DNA of 64,000 nucleotides from JBDTSW01 sp963799815 (GCA_963799815.1 CAWCYG010000007.1:1-64000), one strand, 5' to 3'. Shown: positions 18,392-27,996, counted from the first letter of the stretch. Notes: a model not told the origin generated them from the letters alone. Made by a program: numbers and translations.

Positions 18392-19790
18392 TCAGCCACC
18401 TGCCGAGCGTGGTTGCGGCTTCTTCCGAGCTGTTGCCCGCCCGTAGCCAGATGGCTTTCACGCTGGGCTTCCACATCATTCTCGCCTGCGTCGGCGTCGG
18501 CTTCCCGGCGATCATGCTGATCGCCAACTACATTGGGTTGCGGCGAAAGGACCCGGTCGCGCTGGAGCTGGCCCAGCGCTGGTCGAAAGTCGCCGCCGTC
18601 ACCTTTGCGGTCGGAGCAGTGACCGGGACGGTGCTCTCCTTCGAGTTCGGGCTGCTCTGGCCGGAGTTCACCAAGCGGTTCGGGGAAGTATTCGGGGTGC
18701 TGTTCACGATCGAGGGGATCTTCTTCTTCCTCGAGGCGATCTTCCTGACGATCTACATCTTCGGCTGGAAGCGGCTCGGTGCGTGGACCCACTTCTGGAC
18801 CGGTGTCCCGGTAGCGATCTGTGGGATCGGGGGGCTTTTTCGGTGGTCGCTGTCAACTCCTGGATGAACCAGCCCCAGGGGTTCACCCTCAACTCCGCCG
18901 GTGCGGTCACCGACGTGGACCCGCTCAGGGTGATCTTCAACCCCGCCGTCCCCTATGAGGTCCCCCACATGATCCTGGCGGCCTACCTGTTCACATGTTT
19001 CATGGTCGCCTCGGTCTACGCCGTCGGGATGCTGCGGGGCCGGCGCGATCGCCACCATCGCCTCGGCCTACTGATCCCGCTCACCCTCGGTTGCCTACTT
19101 GCGCCCGTCCAGTTCATGGTCGGCGACACGGCCGCCCGCGAGATCGCAAAGGACCAGCCGATCAAGTTCGCAGCGATGGAGTGCGTGCAGACGACACACA
19201 GCGACGTCACCGAGTACATCGGCGGCATTTGCACAGAGGACGGGGTCAAGGGGGGGATCGGCATCCCGGGGCTCGACTCGTTGCTCGTCGGCTTCAGCAC
19301 CGATACGGAGGTCACCGGGCTCGACACCGTCCCACCCAAGGACCGGCCGCCGGCCAACACCCTCCTGCACCTGGCGTTCGATTTCATGGTCGGGGTCGGC
19401 TCGGCACTGATCGCGCTCGGGCTCTGGTTCGGAGTCGTCTGGTGGCGCCGGCGTGACATCCCGAAGACCAATTGGTTCCTGCGGGCTGTCGCGATCTCGG
19501 GTCTCGCCGTCGGGCTGACCGTGGAAGCCGGCTGGATAGTGACCGAGGTGGGCCGCCAACCCTGGATCGTCTATGAGGTGATGCGCACCGAGGAGGCGGT
19601 GACGGGCGCGAGCGGAATCTGGGTCAGCTTCGGAATCGCGGTCGCCCTCTATGCGGCCCTGGGAACCGCGGCCATCCTGATCCTGCGCTCGATGTCACGA
19701 CGCTGGAGAGAGGGGGAATCTCTAGACGAGCAGGTCCCCTACGGGCCTGGAGGGGCGGCCGCCTCCCTGGCTGCGGAGGAGTCGAAGTGA
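18370..19790 (+). pseudogene. cydA: Cytochrome bd quinol oxidase subunit I (one frameshift)
   Basis: Haem-carrying subunit of cytochrome bd, which oxidises quinol and reduces O2. N-terminal frame: RSQMAFTLGFHIILACVGVG (His ligand in helix 1), TVLSFEFGLLWPEFTKRFGEVFG and FTIEGIFFFLEAIFLTIYIF (conserved Glu residues). The frame is lost at a run of G and T (about 18,830-18,845) and resumes in +2 as VVAVNSWMNQPQGF, then PYEVPHMILAAYLFTCFMVAS, and a C-terminal set of helices. Repair by one base gives about 473 residues, normal for the short Q-loop type. Homopolymer context points to sequencing error. Confidence 0.92.
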
Positions 19791-20788
19791 GCTCCGCCGA
19801 CGCCGTCGCCGGCGTGCTCTGGGTCGGTGTCACCCTCTACGCGGTGTTCGGGGGCGCCGACTTCGGGGCGGGCTTCTGGTCCCTGGTGGCCGGGGGCAAG
19901 GAGCAGGGACGCCGGGCACGGGGGCTGATCGGTTGGGCGATCGGACCGGTGTGGGAAGCCAACCATGTCTGGCTGATCTTCGTCTTGGTGGTGCTCTGGA
20001 CGGCGTTCTCGGCCGCCTTCGCCGCGATCTTCTCGACCCTGTTCATCCCGCTCAGCCTCGCTGCCCTCGGCATCGTGTTGCGGGGCTCGGGCTTCGCCTT
20101 CCACCGGCTGGCGCCAAGTCCCCGGGAGCGCCGCTTCTCCCAGGCCCTGTTCGGAGTCTCGTCGCTGCTGACCCCGTTCTTCATGGGCGCTGTGGTCGGC
20201 GCCGTCGCCTCCGGCCGGGTGCCGCTCGGCGACGCCGAAGGGGACCCGGTGACGAGTTGGCTCAACGCCGTCTCGATGCTTACCGGAGTCCTCTTCGTCG
20301 CCACCAGCGCCTATCTAGCCGCCGTCTTTTTGGTCAGTGACGCGCGCAGGGCCGGCGACGCCGAGCTCGAGCGCTACTTCACGGCGCGGGCACTCGCTGC
20401 CGCCGCTGTGGCCGGTGCTCTTGCCCTGGCCGGGATCCTTGTGTTCCGCGCCGACGCGCGCTACATCTACGACGGTCTCGTCGGCGAGGCGCTGCCGCTG
20501 GTCATCCTCTCGGGTGTCTGTGGCATCGGGGTGCTGGGATTTCTGCGTCGCGGCGCCCATCGTGGTGCTCGTGTGCTCGCTGTTGGGGCCGTCGCATCGG
20601 TGATCTGGGGCTGGGGCGCTGCGCAGTATCCCTACCTGCTGCCCGAGAGGCTCACGATTTCAGCCGGTGCCGCCGAGCATGACACCCTGGTCGCGGTGCT
20701 GATCGTGTTCGGCGTCGCCGTGACCCTGGTGCTGCCAGCCTTAGCGATCCTCTACGTGCTCACTCAGCGCAGCGTTCTGGACGAGTAG
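19787..20788 (+). CDS. cydB: Cytochrome bd quinol oxidase subunit II
   Basis: Polytopic partner of CydA. 333 residues with eight or nine hydrophobic helices; family signatures ADAVAGVLWVGVTLYAVFGG, FGAGFWSLVA, GPVWEANHVWLIFVLVVLWT and WGWGAAQYPYLLP are clear. GTG at 19787 overlaps the cydA stop. No cydCD assembly transporter follows in the window. Last gene of the zwf-to-cydB chain; an 8-bp stem (20798-20805 with 20822-20829) lies just after the stop and could end transcription. Confidence 0.95.
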   Translation: MSSADAVAGVLWVGVTLYAVFGGADFGAGFWSLVAGGKEQGRRARGLIGWAIGPVWEANHVWLIFVLVVLWTAFSAAFAAIFSTLFIPLSLAALGIVLRGSGFAFHRLAPSPRERRFSQALFGVSSLLTPFFMGAVVGAVASGRVPLGDAEGDPVTSWLNAVSMLTGVLFVATSAYLAAVFLVSDARRAGDAELERYFTARALAAAAVAGALALAGILVFRADARYIYDGLVGEALPLVILSGVCGIGVLGFLRRGAHRGARVLAVGAVASVIWGWGAAQYPYLLPERLTISAGAAEHDTLVAVLIVFGVAVTLVLPALAILYVLTQRSVLDE

Positions 20789-20797
20789 CTTCCGTAG

Positions 20798-20829
20798 GCT
20801 GGCCCAGAGTGGCTTCTGCGAGGGCCAGC
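20798..20829. terminator. Possible bidirectional terminator
   Basis: A perfect 8-bp inverted repeat, GCTGGCCC and GGGCCAGC, lies in the 86-nt gap between the convergent cydB and DMT transporter genes. A second, longer palindrome (20870-20887) covers the stop codon of the transporter. No clear T-run follows either. Confidence 0.4.
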
Positions 20830-20874
20830 GCCGTCCCGTCGCCTGTCTCGCCCTCGATCCGGAGCCGCGGCCGG

Positions 20875-21760
20875 CTACGTAGCCGGCTCGGCCTCCTCGG
20901 TCGCCGCCACGGGCGCGGGCGTGAGCGCCGCCGCGCAGATCACCAGCGCGAACGCGAGGATCCTCACCGTGAAGCCGAACGTGTCGTCGGGGAGCGGCTC
21001 GGCGAAGACAATTGGCCCGGCGGCGATCGTGCAGACGTTCGCGGCGACGCTGGTGACCGCGATCACGGGCACGGCCTTGCCGATCTGAAGGCTGCGGGCC
21101 GACACCACGAGGCCCGCGAACGACGCGAGCGCGATCACGATCGCCAGCGGATGCGTGAGGATCATGACCGCGGACTCCTCGCCAAGCTGGTCGGAGAGCG
21201 CCTTGATCGAGGTATCCGACGCGGCCCAGAAAAGCCCCGCCGAAACGCCGAAGAGAATGCCGGCGCGCGGGCTGCCCCGGTTTGCCGACCGTTGCCACGC
21301 CCACCGCGAGGACGGTGAGCACGCCGATCCAGAGCGCGAGCGTGCCGGCGTCGGAACCAGAATGGGCCGCGTCACCGCCGCCCTCGAGCGTTGCGGCCAG
21401 GAAGGCCAGCCCCAGCGCCGCCAGTGCGACCCCGATCCACTCGCGGCGGGTCACGTGGTGGGCGAAGAGGCGATCGGCGGTCACCGTGAGCAAGACGAGG
21501 CCACCCGCGATCACCGACTGCACGAGAGAGATCGGCGCGAGCGCGAGTGCCCCGACGTGAAGCCCCCAGGATCCCAGCGCGATCAGGATGCCGAGCGTGT
21601 ACGCGGTCGAGCGAAACAGCGTCAGCGACGTGGAGACCGGCCGGCGCATGCTCACCGGCGGCGATTCGACGGCTCCGCGCTGCTTGTAGAGAAAACCGAC
21701 GATCGAGCCAAACGCGGTCGCAAGGGCGAGCAGGAGACCGATCTGCACCGAGAGGCTCAA
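20875..21760 (-). pseudogene. DMT-superfamily (EamA/NIPA-like) transporter, one frameshift
   Basis: Integral membrane transporter of about ten helices, substrate unknown. N-terminal frame: VQIGLLLALATAFGSIVGFL and STAYTLGILIALGSWGLHVG; C-terminal frame: AGILFGVSAGLFWAASDTSI, AVMILTHPLAIVIALASFAG and a final hydrophobic run. A one-base change near 21,285 in the stretch rich in C/G joins the two. The TTG at 21760 or the GTG four codons later can serve as start. Length after repair about 295 residues, normal for the family. Confidence 0.78.
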
Positions 21761-21800
21761 GGCAGGGCCAGGCTAGCGATGGGCGAAACGACGAAGAGGG

Positions 21801-22136
21801 TCAGGCGACGGTGGGTGGGGGCTCCTCGCCCTCGGGAGGACCCTCCAGCTTTACCGGTGGCTCATCGGCGTCGGCCGGAGCCGTCTCGTCCGAAGCACCC
21901 GGGGCCTCGGCGAGGATCTCCTCTGGCGCCCTCGTCTCCCGGCCCAGGCGAATCGCGCGGATGGCGTGTTCGTCGGGCAGCTTGGCGAGCACCTCGTGGA
22001 CGAGTGCGTGGACCTCTGCCTCGTCGTGTCCGAAGCCGTCCAGCAGGGCGCGCAGCGCGGTGTGAGTGATCTTGAGCTGCTGGGGGTTCAGCTCGAGGTG
22101 GTAGCGGAAGGGGCTCGAATCACCCTCGTCGGCCAT
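21801..22136 (-). CDS. Conserved hypothetical acidic protein
   Basis: 111 residues: a compact helical N-terminal half (FRYHLELNPQQLKITHTALR...AEVHALVHEVLAKLPDEHAIR) followed by an acidic, Pro-rich, probably disordered tail (APADADEPPVKLEGPPEGE). No transmembrane segment or signal peptide. I do not recognise a functional family; similar small proteins are common in actinomycetes. It is divergent from the secreted protease and not obviously in an operon. Confidence 0.6.
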   Translation of the reverse strand: MADEGDSSPFRYHLELNPQQLKITHTALRALLDGFGHDEAEVHALVHEVLAKLPDEHAIRAIRLGRETRAPEEILAEAPGASDETAPADADEPPVKLEGPPEGEEPPPTVA

Positions 22137-22197
22137 GACCCAAGCTTACGCGCGGCGAACCGGCGCATGGGCCCAAGGGATGACCTAGGGTCGCGGC

Positions 22198-23151
22198 GTG
22201 CTTCGGGTACAAGATGGTCGGGGCCAGCCGCGGAGGCCGATCGCACTCGGGCTGGCGCTGCTGGCGGCGGCCTGCGCCCTTGGCTCGACCGGGGCGACGG
22301 CCGGCGAGCCGGACGGAAACCGCGCCCTCTCCGGCGCCGCGGCGACCCGGGCGTACTGGACGCCCGATCGCATGCGAGGTGCGATCCCAGCGGGCCTGCT
22401 CGGCGGCGGCCAAGCCGAGCGCGGGGCTGGCACCATCGCCGATCGCGTGGGCAAGCCACGCAAGTTCCCGAACCGCACCCACGGCAGGGTCTTCTTCAGC
22501 GACGGCCTCCTCGACTATGTCTGCTCGGGCACCGCCCTGCGCTCGCCCTCGAAGAGCGTCGTTTGGACCGCGGGCCACTGTGTCTACGGCGGCGACCTCG
22601 TAACGGGCGGGAAGTTCTTCGACAACTGGATGTTCGCGCCCGCGTACAAGAACGGCCACACGCCGTTCGGAGAATGGGTCGCCGACGATCTCGCTGCCAC
22701 GCGCCAGTGGAAGCAGGAGGCGCAGAACTGTCCTCCTGGCGGCCTCACCGGGTGTGGTGACGTCGCCCACGACTTCGGCGCCGCCGTTGTCGGGGAGATC
22801 GGCGGCAAGAGGCTCCAGCAACGGGTCGGGGGCCGCGGCATCGTCTTCGGCGCAGAGCGCGAGCAGCCCTACCGGCCGACCGGATACCCGGCAGAGGAGC
22901 CCTTCGACGGCGAGCACATGTACCGCTGCAAGTCCGCCTACCAGGGTGCCGACAACGGACAGGGTCAGCCTGCTCCGATGCGGGTGCGCTGCGACATGAC
23001 CAGCGGCTCCTCGGGCGGAGGCTGGGTTACCAAGGGCGGCGATGTCGCCTCCGTGGTCTCCTACGGCTACAACGGCGAGCCCAACCGCCTCTACGGTCCC
23101 TACCAGGGCCAGGCGGCGAGGACGCTCTACAACAACGTCAAGGGTGGCTGA
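22198..23151 (+). CDS. Secreted trypsin-like serine protease
   Basis: Exported S1-family endopeptidase. A signal peptide with hydrophobic core (IALGLALLAAACALGSTGAT) is followed by a presumptive propeptide. The triad residues are visible: His in VVWTAGHCVYGG, Asp in DVAHDFGAAVV, Ser in MTSGSSGGGWV. Cysteines flanking the His and Ser loops could form the usual disulfides. 317 residues, start GTG at 22198; upstream 61 nt separate it from a divergent gene. Role (nutrition or processing) unknown. Confidence 0.85.
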   Translation: MLRVQDGRGQPRRPIALGLALLAAACALGSTGATAGEPDGNRALSGAAATRAYWTPDRMRGAIPAGLLGGGQAERGAGTIADRVGKPRKFPNRTHGRVFFSDGLLDYVCSGTALRSPSKSVVWTAGHCVYGGDLVTGGKFFDNWMFAPAYKNGHTPFGEWVADDLAATRQWKQEAQNCPPGGLTGCGDVAHDFGAAVVGEIGGKRLQQRVGGRGIVFGAEREQPYRPTGYPAEEPFDGEHMYRCKSAYQGADNGQGQPAPMRVRCDMTSGSSGGGWVTKGGDVASVVSYGYNGEPNRLYGPYQGQAARTLYNNVKGG

Positions 23152-23169
23152 GCGCGCCAGCCGTCGCGG

Positions 23170-24606
23170 TCAGGCGGTCGCGCCCTCCGCCTCCGCCTCG
23201 CGCTCCCCGGACGCCTGCCGCGCGGCCTCCACCAGCTCTGCCGTCGCTCGCTCGAGCCCGGACGCGATCTCGTCGAGGTCCTCGATCGCGTCGTAGTCGG
23301 CCAAAAGGCCGAAGTTGACCGAGCCGTTGTAGCTCACGATCGCGATGAACAGAGCCTGGTTCGGGGGCAGGAAGCCGACCGGGAAGATGTCCTGGAGCTC
23401 GCGGCCCAAGACGTAGAGGGGAAACTGCGGGCCAGGGACATTGGTGACGACGAGGTTGAACAGGCGGGTGGAGAAGTTGATACGCGCGGACTGCGCGAGC
23501 AGGGTGGGAGGGGCGAAGTCGTTCATCCTCGAGATCACCTCGGCCCCAAGCGCCTGCTTGGAAAGCTTGATGCCCTCCATGCCCTCGCGGACCACGGCGA
23601 GGCGGCGCACCGGGTCCTCCACATAGACCGGGATCGGCCCTCGCACCGCGACGATCATGTTGCCGAGCTGCCCGTGCTCTTCCAGACCGCGGACCGACAC
23701 GGGCACCTGAGCGCGCAACTCCGTCCCCTCCGTGCGGACCCCGCGTGCCTGCAGCCACTCGCGCATCGCTCCGGTGACGACGGCCAGCACGACATCGTTG
23801 ACGGTTCCACCGAGCGCATTCTTGATTCGCTTGAACTGGGCGAGGTCGCCGCGGACCCAGGCGAACCGGCGGTGCGACCCGATCTCGACGTTGAGCGGTG
23901 TTTCCGGAGCGGGGTTGGCGAAATTCCACCCGACCTCGCCAAGGGCACGGAGGCTCTCGCTCAGCTGATTCAGGGTCGCCTCGGGATGCTCCACCGCCCG
24001 CTCCAGGCGGCGAGCGAGGCGAAGCGGGGCGCTCACCACACTCTCCGCGTCCTTGGCGATCAGCGTTGCCCCCGACGGCTCCGGGCTCGGCACCCAGGGA
24101 TGGGCGGGCTCGGCCGGCTCGGGTATGGGCTGCAGGTCGAAGAGAACCGTTGCGATGTCCATCCCGGAGACGCCGTCCACGAGGGCGTGGTGGGTCTTGG
24201 TGACGAACGCGAAGCGGTTGCGTGTGAGCCCCTGCACGAGCCACAGCTCCCACAGCGGCTTCGTGCGGTCGAGCTGCTGCGAATAGACGCGCGCCGCCAT
24301 TCGGCGCAGCTGGTCCTCCGAGCCGGGGGCCGGGAGCGCGGAGTGCCGCACGTGATATTCGAGGTTGAACGTAGGATCGTCGACCCAGAACGGGCGACCC
24401 GTTGGCAGCGGCGGGAAGGCGAGCTTCTGCCGGAACCGAGGCACGAGATCCAGGCGCGAGGAGACGTGCTCGGCGAGATCCTCGTAGGAGGGGGGAGGAC
24501 CCTCGAAGATCGCGATCGCCCCTACGTGCATGTGGGCGGACGAGGACTCGTTGGTGAGAAACGAGACGTCGAGTGCGCTGAGGCGATCCATGTGCCCCTG
24601 AGCCAT
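23170..24606 (-). CDS. Wax ester synthase / diacylglycerol acyltransferase (WS/DGAT)
   Basis: Transfers acyl-CoA to fatty alcohols or diacylglycerol, making storage wax esters or triacylglycerol at the membrane/lipid-body surface. 478 residues; the N-terminal acyltransferase domain carries the catalytic HHALVDG motif (about residue 140) and DVSFLTNESSSAHMHVGA near the start; C-terminal DUF1298-type half contains NVPGPQFPLYVLGR and INFSTRLFNLVVTNVPGP-like text. ATG at 24606 or the sixth-codon ATG could be used. Divergent from a patatin, so synthesis and lipolysis genes share a 47-nt control region. Confidence 0.92.
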   Translation of the reverse strand: MAQGHMDRLSALDVSFLTNESSSAHMHVGAIAIFEGPPPSYEDLAEHVSSRLDLVPRFRQKLAFPPLPTGRPFWVDDPTFNLEYHVRHSALPAPGSEDQLRRMAARVYSQQLDRTKPLWELWLVQGLTRNRFAFVTKTHHALVDGVSGMDIATVLFDLQPIPEPAEPAHPWVPSPEPSGATLIAKDAESVVSAPLRLARRLERAVEHPEATLNQLSESLRALGEVGWNFANPAPETPLNVEIGSHRRFAWVRGDLAQFKRIKNALGGTVNDVVLAVVTGAMREWLQARGVRTEGTELRAQVPVSVRGLEEHGQLGNMIVAVRGPIPVYVEDPVRRLAVVREGMEGIKLSKQALGAEVISRMNDFAPPTLLAQSARINFSTRLFNLVVTNVPGPQFPLYVLGRELQDIFPVGFLPPNQALFIAIVSYNGSVNFGLLADYDAIEDLDEIASGLERATAELVEAARQASGEREAEAEGATA

Positions 24607-24653
24607 GGACGAAACCCTACCGCCGCATGTCGCGACCGGCGCTAGGGTCCGAG

Positions 24654-25655
24654 ATGATGGCGAAGAAGGTGAGGATCCTCTCGATCGATGGCGGCGGCAT
24701 CCGCGGCGTCATCCCGGCGGCCGTCCTCACCGAGATCGAGAAGCGCGCGGGCAAGCCAGTCGCGGAGCTATTCGACCTTATCGCCGGGACCTCGACCGGG
24801 GGGATCCTCGCGCTTGGCCTGACCGTGGCGGGCGACGACGCCAAGCCGCGCTACACGGCGGCCGACCTGCGGGAGCTCTACCTGGGCAGGGGCGCCGAGA
24901 TCTTCCCGCCACTGCGTCCCACCTGGCTTCGCACCGGGCGCGGGCTGTTCGACGAGCGCTACCGGGAGGAGGCGCTCGAGAACGTCCTCGAGGAGTACAT
25001 GGGCGGTGCCCGCCTAAAGGACGCGATCGCGCCTGTGCTCGTGACCGCGTACGAGATCGAGCTGCGCCAGCCGTTCTTCTTTCGCTCGGTCCGGGCGAAT
25101 GCCGAGCCGTCTGCCTACGACTACCCGATCAAGGACGCGGCCCGGGCGACCTCTGCGGCGCCAACCTACTTCCAGGCCGCGCGGGTGGCAGCCCCGGACG
25201 ACACCCACGACACGTTCGCGCTCGTCGACGGAGGGGTGTTCGCCAACAATCCCGCGATGTGCGCCCTTGCCGAGGTGCGCCTGCGCCGCCACGTGCGCGC
25301 GGCGACATCACCGCCGGACACGCCGATCGAGCCCGAGCAGATGCTCATGGTCTCGCTGGGAACCGGGGAGCTGACCGACAGGCTCCCTTGGGAGAGCGCG
25401 AGGAACTGGGGCTTCTACGGCTGGGGTCGCCAGCTTCTGGGAGTGGTCATGGACGGCGTCTCGGACAGCGCCGACTTCCAGTGTCGCCAGCTCCTCGGTG
25501 AGGATCACCATCGCCTGCAGGTATCGCTGGGAGCCGGCACCGACAGCCTCGACGACGCCACCGACGTGAACCTCGAGTCGCTCGCAGAGCTCGGCAAGCG
25601 ACTGGTCGCATCCCGAACCGCCGAAATCGATCAGCTTTGCGCAGAGCTCGTCTAG
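24654..25655 (+). CDS. Patatin-like phospholipase
   Basis: Cytoplasmic or peripheral lipid acyl hydrolase with a Ser-Asp dyad. Seen: oxyanion loop DGGGIRGVIPA, nucleophile elbow LIAGTSTGGILALGL (Ser in GTSTG), and the Asp in LVDGGVFANNPAM. I chose the ATG at 24654 (MMAKKVRILSIDGG) because the family starts just before RILSIDGGG; an ATG nine codons upstream is also in frame. 333 residues. The M28 peptidase start overlaps its stop region. Confidence 0.9.
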   Translation: MMAKKVRILSIDGGGIRGVIPAAVLTEIEKRAGKPVAELFDLIAGTSTGGILALGLTVAGDDAKPRYTAADLRELYLGRGAEIFPPLRPTWLRTGRGLFDERYREEALENVLEEYMGGARLKDAIAPVLVTAYEIELRQPFFFRSVRANAEPSAYDYPIKDAARATSAAPTYFQAARVAAPDDTHDTFALVDGGVFANNPAMCALAEVRLRRHVRAATSPPDTPIEPEQMLMVSLGTGELTDRLPWESARNWGFYGWGRQLLGVVMDGVSDSADFQCRQLLGEDHHRLQVSLGAGTDSLDDATDVNLESLAELGKRLVASRTAEIDQLCAELV

Positions 25656-26560
25656 GACCGAGCAGAGCCGCGGCGTTGGCGGTGGCAGTCGTCCTCGCCT
25701 TGGCCGCCTGCGGCGAGGACGACGAGCCGGCGCCAGTCGACGCACCCGATCTCTTCGACGGGGAACGCGCCCTGCGTGACGTCGAAGCCCAGGTGGACCT
25801 CGGTCCGCGTCCGTCCGGCTCTGAGGCAAGCGCCGAGGAGGTCCGTCTTATCGTGAGCGAGCTCGAGGGGGCGGGGGTGCAGGACGTCACGGTCCAAGAG
25901 CCGTACGCGAACGTCGTCGGCGTCATCCCGGGCCGCGAGCCGGGGGCCGTCGTCGTCGGTGCCCACCACGACACCAAGGATTCGATCGAAGGCTTCGTCG
26001 GCGCCAACGACGGCGCGTCCGGGGTCGCGGTGGTGCTCGAGCTCGCTCGCTCGCTCGAGGCGCCGGTGGACGGCCCCTCGATCTACCTCGCCCTCTTCGA
26101 TGCCGAGGAGGCGCGTGGCGAGCGCCCGTTCGAGGAGGACGGCACGCGCGGCAGCCGCCAGTACGTCGAGCTCGCCGCCCAGGGCGCGAGTCCCGGTGCG
26201 CCCGCGCTGGATGAGATCGAAGCGATGGTCCTGTTCGACCTGGTCGGCGATTGCGATCTTCAGATCCCGCTCGAGCCCGGCTCGGACGAGGCGCTCTTCG
26301 AACTGTTCGCCCAGGGCGCTGAGGAGGCGACCGGCGCGCCGGAGCCGTTCACCGGCACGACCGACGGCATTCTCGACGACCACATCCCGTTCGTCCAGGC
26401 GGGCATCCCCGCCGTCGACCTGATCGACTTCACCTTCGGAAGCGACGAGCCCCCCGGGCCCTATTGGCACACAGCGGAGGACACCGTCGACAAGGTCTGC
26501 GCGTCCAGCCTCGATATCGTCGGCGAGGCGGCGGTGCGGGCGATCCCGCGGATCGGCTAG
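25637..26560 (+). CDS. M28-family zinc aminopeptidase, lipoprotein
   Basis: Extracytoplasmic metallopeptidase. The TTG at 25637 begins a signal peptide ending in the lipobox LALAAC, so the mature protein would be lipid-anchored at Cys; the start lies within the patatin gene. Metal-site residues of M28 are all seen: GAHHDT, GANDGASG, FDAEEARGE, LFDLVGD and YWHTAEDTVDK. 307 residues, compact for the family with no extra domains. It converges with, and overlaps by four bases, the aminotransferase gene. Confidence 0.88.
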   Translation: MRRARLGPSRAAALAVAVVLALAACGEDDEPAPVDAPDLFDGERALRDVEAQVDLGPRPSGSEASAEEVRLIVSELEGAGVQDVTVQEPYANVVGVIPGREPGAVVVGAHHDTKDSIEGFVGANDGASGVAVVLELARSLEAPVDGPSIYLALFDAEEARGERPFEEDGTRGSRQYVELAAQGASPGAPALDEIEAMVLFDLVGDCDLQIPLEPGSDEALFELFAQGAEEATGAPEPFTGTTDGILDDHIPFVQAGIPAVDLIDFTFGSDEPPGPYWHTAEDTVDKVCASSLDIVGEAAVRAIPRIG

Positions 26561-27927
26561 CCCGTCAGCTCTTCCAGCGCGTCCGCAAATGCCTCGGTGT
26601 GGCGGTCGACGTCGCCCTCGGTCGTCGCCGGGCACATCAGCGCCATGTTGTGAAAGGGCGTGAGCAGCACTCCCTCGTTTAAGAGGCGCAGGTGGATGTA
26701 GTCCTCGAGCTCATGGTCAGAGATGGCGGCTGAGGCGCCGCCGGATGTAGGCGCCGGCGAGGTGAACATGTATTCGGCACGTGCACCAAGGGTGACCACT
26801 GACCAGGGCAGATCGCGAGCGCCGATCGCGTCCTCACACCCCGCCACGAAGCGCTCGCACAGCCGCTCCATCTGCTCAAAGGCCTCGTCGGTCAGCACCT
26901 CGCCGAGCGTCGCGCGCGCCGCGGCCAGCGAGAGCGCATTGCCGGCCAGCGTGCCACCGACGCCGCCCGCGTCGATGTAGTCGGCCTCGGGATCCGCCTC
27001 GATCTGCTCTGCGATCTCCTCCTTTACCCCGTACGCGCCGATCGGGACGCCGCTTCCCATCCACTTGCCGAGGGTGACGAGATCGGGCTCGAGCCCCCAC
27101 CGCGCCGTACACCCGCCAGGCCCGGCGCTGGCCGTGTGGGTCTCGTCGATGATCAGCAGTGTCTCGGTGGCGCGCGTCGCCTCTCGCAGGCGCTCGAGGA
27201 AGCCGTCCTTCGGCAGCACAATCCCGATGTTGGTGAGCGCCGGCTCGGTGAGCACGCAGGCAACGTCGCCCGCCGCCAGCTCTCGTTCGACCGCCTCGAT
27301 GTCGTTGAACTCGCATACCCGCGTGGTCACTGGTGGATCGACCGGAGGGCCCACGTTTCCCGCGCGGGCGCGCGGGCCTTCGGGGCCCAGGTTGATGAAC
27401 GTCTCGTCGACCGATCCGTGGTAGCACCAGTTGAAGACCAGGATCTTGGGGCGTCGCGTGACCTGCCGGCAGAGACGGATCGCGAACCGGTTCGCATCGG
27501 TTGCAGAGAGCGTGAAGCTCCACAGCGGCACGCGAAAGCGTCGGGCGAGCTCGTCGCCGACCCAGGCCGCATCCTCGGTGGGCAGCATCAGCGTGGCCCC
27601 GCCATCCTCGCTCAGTCGCTGCTCCACCGCCGCTACTGCAGCGGGTGGCGAGTGGCCGGCCATCGCCCCGGTATCGCCGAGGCACAGGTCGACGTAGGAG
27701 TTGCCGTCGACATCGGTGATGGTGGCGCCGAACGCCGTGGCGGCGTAGACGGGGTGTCCACCGACCCACTTCGCCATCCAGCTCATCGGCACGCCGGCCA
27801 AAAGCGAGCCGCGCGCCCGCTCGTAGAGCTCGTCGGAGACCGGGTGGGCCGCGGCGAAGCGCTCGCGCTCGCGACCGAGGAGCGTCGCCAGGCGCTCGCG
27901 GTCGATCTGAGTCCCAGTTGCCTCCAT
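26557..27927 (-). CDS. Class III PLP aminotransferase (glutamate-1-semialdehyde aminotransferase-like)
   Basis: PLP enzyme of fold type I, class III. LIIDETHT (Asp binding the pyridine N), PDLVTLGKWMGSGVPIGAYG with the Schiff-base Lys, and GGVGGTLAGNALSLAA (phosphate region) are seen. 456 residues from ATG at 27927, which follows the general size of HemL-like aminotransferases, but the N-terminal extension of 40 residues and lack of other haem genes make a non-haem role likely. Substrate unknown. Divergent from ispH with a 69-nt gap. Confidence 0.85.
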   Translation of the reverse strand: MEATGTQIDRERLATLLGRERERFAAAHPVSDELYERARGSLLAGVPMSWMAKWVGGHPVYAATAFGATITDVDGNSYVDLCLGDTGAMAGHSPPAAVAAVEQRLSEDGGATLMLPTEDAAWVGDELARRFRVPLWSFTLSATDANRFAIRLCRQVTRRPKILVFNWCYHGSVDETFINLGPEGPRARAGNVGPPVDPPVTTRVCEFNDIEAVERELAAGDVACVLTEPALTNIGIVLPKDGFLERLREATRATETLLIIDETHTASAGPGGCTARWGLEPDLVTLGKWMGSGVPIGAYGVKEEIAEQIEADPEADYIDAGGVGGTLAGNALSLAAARATLGEVLTDEAFEQMERLCERFVAGCEDAIGARDLPWSVVTLGARAEYMFTSPAPTSGGASAAISDHELEDYIHLRLLNEGVLLTPFHNMALMCPATTEGDVDRHTEAFADALEELTG

Positions 27928-27996
27928 GCACGAGCATCTTGCCGGAAGCGCGCGCGATCCGGTCGCCCGCGCGGGGCCCGCGGGTACCCTTGTCGC

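Noticed and set aside
18370..19790. Two separate genes or programmed frameshifting in cydA
   Set aside because: The break lies in a G/T homopolymer and no slippery signal or ribosome stimulator is visible; a read error is simpler.
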